This document shows positions 60,946 to 64,000 of a DNA stretch of 64,000 nt, in pieces. The stretch is from NCBI GenBank assembly GCA_964535315.1, contig CAZHTS010000001.1, positions 1 through 64,000 on the forward strand. Direction: 5' to 3'. The stretch is from CAZHTS01 sp964535315. GTDB lineage: Bacteria > Chloroflexota > Anaerolineae > Anaerolineales > Anaerolineaceae. Below the pieces are notes generated by a model. That model did not search any database, was not told where the DNA came from, and was given only the letters and a program-made list of their open reading frames with translations. Within the stretch, counting starts at the first letter, position 1; the number at the start of each line of letters is the position of its first letter. The position numbers and the translations under genes were made by a program.

Positions 60946-61752
60946 TCATCCGCTGCGCGGATTGGTAGGCTGCTGCTGGGTAGGCTGGATGGTTCGATAC
61001 CCCATCTGGGTCGAAATCTGTCGGGCAACGCGGTTGGTATGCTGGATATAGGCCGGCAAAACGTCATCGGTAAAACGCTGCGAAGGGCCAGAAATGGTTA
61101 CAGCGGCGATTACCTCGCCGCTCTGATCGAACACGGGCGCTGCCACGCCCGAGGCATCCAACAACCATTCTCCTTTACTGACCGCATACCCCTGCGAACG
61201 GATTTGTTGCAGTTCAGTATGCAACGCCTCGCTATCCACAATCGTCTTTTGCGTCAACGGCACCAGATCGGTGGCGCCAATGATTTCTTCACAACGTTTA
61301 TCCGGCAAAAACGCCAGCAATACTTTTCCCGCCGAGCCGGCATATAACGGCAGCCGCCGGCCAATACGCGCCACAATGCGCACGTTGTGTGGGCTTTCCA
61401 GCCGTTCCACACATACACGTTCTTTCCCATCCAATACGTATAGACTGATGGTTTCGTTGGTCAGGCGATGTAATTCCTGTAATGAAGGCAATGCCACATT
61501 GCGCACATCCGAGGTGGTCAGATAAATCCCCGCCCAGGTCAACACCCGGGCCCCCAAACGGTACGTGCGGGTGTGCGGATGTTGGGTGAGAATCCCCATA
61601 TCCCGCATGGCCAGCATCAAACGACCGGTGGCGCTGCTAGAAAGATCCACCATCCGCGCCACCTCGCGCACGCCCAGCTCAGGCTTCTCCTGAGTAAAGC
61701 AATCCAGAATGCGGACTGCACGATTGAGGGATTGCGCTTTATCGGTTAGCAT
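60946..61752 (-). CDS. IclR-family transcriptional regulator
   Basis: ATG 61752 gives 268 residues; upstream in-frame starts are possible. The winged helix-turn-helix is at about 8-65 (LNRAVRILDCFTQEKPELGVREVARMV) and the IclR effector domain follows (RVCVERLESPHNVRI, LPLYAGSAGKVLLAFLP, GYAVSKGEWLLDASGVAAPV). It probably senses a small organic acid and controls itself and perhaps the citrate synthase run downstream. Confidence 0.9.
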   Translation of the reverse strand: MLTDKAQSLNRAVRILDCFTQEKPELGVREVARMVDLSSSATGRLMLAMRDMGILTQHPHTRTYRLGARVLTWAGIYLTTSDVRNVALPSLQELHRLTNETISLYVLDGKERVCVERLESPHNVRIVARIGRRLPLYAGSAGKVLLAFLPDKRCEEIIGATDLVPLTQKTIVDSEALHTELQQIRSQGYAVSKGEWLLDASGVAAPVFDQSGEVIAAVTISGPSQRFTDDVLPAYIQHTNRVARQISTQMGYRTIQPTQQQPTNPRSG

Positions 61753-61778
61753 GATCGTCTGGTTATTGTCTCTTTCAT
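61746..61778 (-). CDS. Possible 10-residue upstream ORF overlapping the iclR start
   Basis: ATG 61778 encodes MKETITRRSC and ends at TAA 61748-61746, overlapping the iclR start as ATGCTAA. It lies inside the iclR leader just after the palindrome. No strong Shine-Dalgarno precedes it, so translation is uncertain. Confidence 0.3.
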   Translation of the reverse strand: MKETITRRSC

Positions 61779-61779
61779 C

Positions 61780-61792
61780 GGGACGCTGTCCC
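61780..61792. promoter_or_regulatory. Palindrome in the iclR leader (candidate operator)
   Basis: GGGACgctGTCCC is a perfect five-base-arm palindrome about 20 bases downstream of the iclR -10 element, a position suited to autorepression. IclR proteins bind short palindromes of this size. Confidence 0.5.
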
Positions 61793-61810
61793 AAAATTTA
61801 CATAAATACG

Positions 61811-61839
61811 ATTATAGAGAAAGGTTTTGGTTCTGTCAA
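61811..61839 (-). promoter_or_regulatory. Consensus sigma-70 promoter of iclR
   Basis: The minus strand reads TTGACA (61839-61834), 17 bases, TATAAT (61816-61811), an exact match to consensus in both hexamers and spacing. It drives iclR and, by readthrough of the downstream terminator, perhaps citrate synthase. Confidence 0.88.
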
Positions 61840-61865
61840 GGGATTTACACGGCCTCATTGGAATA

Positions 61866-62612
61866 TCATTTTTGTAAAATCTGCGACAGAAAGAGCCGGG
61901 TGCGTTCCTGGCGGGGTTGATTGAAAAGCATCTCGGGCGTGGTATGTTCCACGATCACCCCCCCATCCATAAAAACGACCTCGTCCGCCGCGGCGCGGGC
62001 AAACCCCATCTCATGCGTCACCACCACCATGGTGATCCCTTCTTTCGCCAGCACCAGCATCACATCCAGCACTTCTTTGATCATCTCCGGATCCAGGGCG
62101 CTGGTAGGTTCGTCAAACAACATGATCTTGGGCTTCATTGCCAGGGCGCGCGCAATCGCCACGCGTTGTTGCTGCCCGCCAGAAAGCTGCGCCGGGTAGG
62201 CCTGTGCCTTATCGGCAATCCCCACCCGTCCGAGTTGCTCCATCGCAATACTTTCAGCCTGGCGCGCCGGAACGCGCCGCACCAGCCGCTGCGCCAGCGT
62301 CACGTTCTCCAATACGGTCAGGTGCGGGTAGAGATTGAAATGCTGGAACACCATCCCGACCTCCGCCCGCAGGCGATTCAGTTTCTTCTCGTCCGAGGTG
62401 AGCCGTTCACCGTCCACCCACACTTCCCCCGCCGTCTCCACCTCCATGTGATTCATACAGCGCAACAGCGTTGATTTTCCCGACCCGCTCGGGCCGATAA
62501 TGACCACCACTTTCCCCCGTTTAACCGCCAGATTAACCCCGTTGAGCGCCCGTACTGCGCCAAACGACTTGTATAAATTCCGAACCACGATCATATCACC
62601 AGGCGCGTTCAT
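61866..62612 (-). CDS. Polar amino-acid ABC transporter ATP-binding protein (GlnQ-like)
   Basis: ATG 62612 gives 248 residues and overlaps the permease by 17 bases; ATG 62594 (MIVVRNLYKSFG) is an equally good start. Walker A GPSGSGKS, the Q-loop FQHFNLYPHLTVLENV, signature LSGGQQQR and Walker B IMLFDEPTSALDPE are all intact. It is very like GlnQ/HisP ATPases and powers the permease encoded just upstream. Confidence 0.93.
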   Translation of the reverse strand: MNAPGDMIVVRNLYKSFGAVRALNGVNLAVKRGKVVVIIGPSGSGKSTLLRCMNHMEVETAGEVWVDGERLTSDEKKLNRLRAEVGMVFQHFNLYPHLTVLENVTLAQRLVRRVPARQAESIAMEQLGRVGIADKAQAYPAQLSGGQQQRVAIARALAMKPKIMLFDEPTSALDPEMIKEVLDVMLVLAKEGITMVVVTHEMGFARAAADEVVFMDGGVIVEHTTPEMLFNQPRQERTRLFLSQILQK

Positions 62613-63486
62613 CTTGCCGGTACCGCCTTTCCAGAGCTTTCACACACAACGATAAAACCAGAGTCATTACCAGATACATCACTGCCAGCGTGGTATAGGC
62701 TTCTTCAAAACGAAAAGTCTGTCCGGCGTACAGGCGCGCCACCTGAGTGATATCGCGCACCGCCAGCACCGAAACCAGCGAAGAATCCTTGAGCATCGAA
62801 ACGAAATCGTTCCCCAACGCTGGCAGCACATTGCGAATGGCCTGCGGCAGAATGATATAACGCATCGCCTGCCAGTAACTCATTCCTTGCGAGCGGGCTG
62901 CTTCCATCTGCCCCCGCCCAACAGATTGGATGCCGGCGCGGAAAATTTCCGCCAGAAAGGCGCCATAGGTGATCGACAACGCAATCACCGCCCGGGCATT
63001 CATCGATATCGCCTTGATGTCCATTTGTACCAACGTCTGGCCCGCCCCGGTCAGGCCCACCGTAACCAGCCATTGTCCCAGGGCAGTCAACCCGCCTATC
63101 GCCGCCGGTACCAGCACCAGGGCAATGAAAAAGATCAAGACCAGCATGGGCACGCCGCGGATGATCTCCACATACATCGTCGCCAGGTTACGCCAGAACA
63201 AATTGCTCGAAATCCGCCCCAGACCGGTCACCAACCCGATGGCCATCGCCAGCGTGTAGGCCACCAGAGTGGTCAATACCGTAACCCCCAGGCCCACCCG
63301 GATGAAGACAAAGGCCTCATTAAAACTGAGGCTGTTGGCAATCATCCCCGCGACCAGCGCCACCAACAAGACAATCGCCGCAAACCACCACGGGAAATTT
63401 TCCAGCTTCTCACGCCAGGCGGTCTGCCTGAAATCCAGCGCAGGGAAACGCTTTACCCCGGTATAAGGCTGTTCTTTATAAGCCAT
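62596..63486 (-). CDS. Polar amino-acid ABC transporter permease
   Basis: ATG 63486 follows GGAGCGAAAC; 296 residues with about six hydrophobic segments. The HisM/GlnP family motifs are EIIRGVPMLVLIFF, ITYGAFLAEIFRAGIQSVGR and the EAA loop GQMEAARSQGMSYWQAMRYI. Only one permease gene is visible, so it probably works as a homodimer. Confidence 0.92.
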   Translation of the reverse strand: MAYKEQPYTGVKRFPALDFRQTAWREKLENFPWWFAAIVLLVALVAGMIANSLSFNEAFVFIRVGLGVTVLTTLVAYTLAMAIGLVTGLGRISSNLFWRNLATMYVEIIRGVPMLVLIFFIALVLVPAAIGGLTALGQWLVTVGLTGAGQTLVQMDIKAISMNARAVIALSITYGAFLAEIFRAGIQSVGRGQMEAARSQGMSYWQAMRYIILPQAIRNVLPALGNDFVSMLKDSSLVSVLAVRDITQVARLYAGQTFRFEEAYTTLAVMYLVMTLVLSLCVKALERRYRQDERAW

Positions 63487-63511
63487 GTTTCGCTCCGTTC
63501 AAGGTCGATTT

Positions 63512-63548
63512 CCGGCGCCCGCCCCGTGCACCAGCAGACAGGCGCCGG
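63512..63548. promoter_or_regulatory. Intercistronic stem-loop in the amino-acid transporter operon
   Basis: CCGGCGCC (63512-63519) and GGCGCCGG (63541-63548) form an eight-base perfect stem in the gap between the binding-protein stop and the permease start. Such hairpins commonly protect the abundant binding-protein mRNA and lower expression of downstream genes. Confidence 0.5.
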
Positions 63549-63567
63549 CAAATTGCGTCATCCCCGG

Positions 63568-64000
63568 CTAGTTTCCGGTGGAAATATCACTGTTGGTAAT
63601 CTTGAAGTCCGGGCCGAAGTATTTTTTGTTTAATTTTTCCAACGTCCCATCCTTCATCATCGCCTGTAAGGCCTGATTGACCGGGTCAACCAGTTTGCTG
63701 CCTTTGGCATAGACGAATCCGAGTTCATCGCTGGAGATCGAAGGCCCGACCAGTTCCAGTTTTTCAGCATTTTCGCCCATATAACCCATACCGACCACCT
63801 CATCGATGATCACTGCGTCCACATCTCCGCCAATCAATGCCTGGACGGCAAAGGGGAACTGTTCAAATGCCTTGAGACGATTTTCGGGTAAATATTTTTT
63901 GGCAGTTTCGTAATTGGTGGTATTGGCCTGCGTCCCCATGCTCAGGTCGCTGACCGCCGCAAACGACTCGATGCTGTTGAAGCGCTGCTCGCCTTTGCGC
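63568..64000 (-). CDS. Polar amino-acid ABC transporter substrate-binding protein (C-terminal part)
   Basis: The frame enters from the right edge and ends at TAG 63568, giving the last ~143 residues of a family-3 binding protein. FNSIESFAAVSDLSMGTQAN, ALIGGDVDAVIID and ELGFVYAKGSKLVDPVNQAL are family features (domain II and the return to domain I). It would capture glutamine, glutamate or a related amino acid outside the cell for the adjoining permease and ATPase. The signal peptide is outside the window. Confidence 0.92.
   Translation of the reverse strand, partial: RKGEQRFNSIESFAAVSDLSMGTQANTTNYETAKKYLPENRLKAFEQFPFAVQALIGGDVDAVIIDEVVGMGYMGENAEKLELVGPSISSDELGFVYAKGSKLVDPVNQALQAMMKDGTLEKLNKKYFGPDFKITNSDISTGN

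Overview
The window looks like a chromosomal segment from a GC-rich, probably Gram-positive-like or monoderm environmental bacterium, most likely Chloroflexota of the Anaerolineae type. This is an inference from content: Thr-Pro-repeat lipoproteins, a CSLREA-type beta-helix/sortase protein with an LPRTG motif, a long cyclase/ATPase/TPR regulator, a mitochondrial-type citrate synthase, and several genes that appear to be transcribed without a leader. No rRNA, tRNA, CRISPR array, insertion sequence or phage gene was seen. Genes are densely packed and no gap exceeds about 300 bases.

Layout. 1-3930 (minus): an ECF sigma factor, its probable membrane anti-sigma partner, and a very long PKD/Thr-Pro-repeat lipoprotein cut by the left edge. 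4207-8541: a short (truncated) family-5 solute-binding lipoprotein, a seven-blade TolB-like lipoprotein, and a beta-helix protein ending in a sortase domain. 8538-14212 (minus): a signalling block of ParA/MinD-like ATPase, soluble-adenylyl-cyclase-like protein and cyclic-nucleotide-binding protein. 14297-20067: an FAD desaturase-like enzyme, a tandem MerR regulator and a three-gene ABC-2 exporter preceded by a short leader peptide, then a small membrane protein. 20064-24883 (minus): a LysM/M23 lipoprotein, an MFS transporter, a Gfo/Idh/MocA dehydrogenase and a PfkB sugar kinase. 25006-26720: a second FAD desaturase-like enzyme and a small conserved-looking protein.

26617-39195 (minus) is a six-gene polyunsaturated-fatty-acid-synthase-like (Pfa) operon: KS-AT-ACP-ACP-pseudoKR, KR-DH, pseudoKS-AT, FabA-type DH, PfaD enoyl reductase and a Sfp-type phosphopantetheinyl transferase. 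It lacks the KS-CLF pair of PfaC, and its ketoreductase is split between two genes. 39357-48673 (minus) is a seven-gene surface-polymer operon that joins poly-gamma-glutamate synthase genes (PgsB and an internally duplicated PgsC) to a BcsB-like protein, a membrane protein with a degenerate GGDEF domain, a TPR lipoprotein and two putative glutamyl-amide hydrolases. I consider this the best candidate for an undescribed system.

48827-52408 carries a NapH/CcoG-like iron-sulfur membrane protein, two small membrane proteins sharing a three-times-repeated domain, a DedA protein and a CorA transporter. 52459-64000 is an amino-acid block: argG-argH behind a candidate attenuator, the convergent iclR - citrate synthase - PEPCK-like - proB - proA run, and a polar amino-acid ABC transporter cut by the right edge. 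Two regulatory themes recur: four genes have a -10 hexamer exactly six bases before an ATG with no Shine-Dalgarno (leaderless mRNAs), and three genes (argG, citrate synthase, the cyclase) have an intrinsic-terminator hairpin directly upstream of their ribosome binding site.
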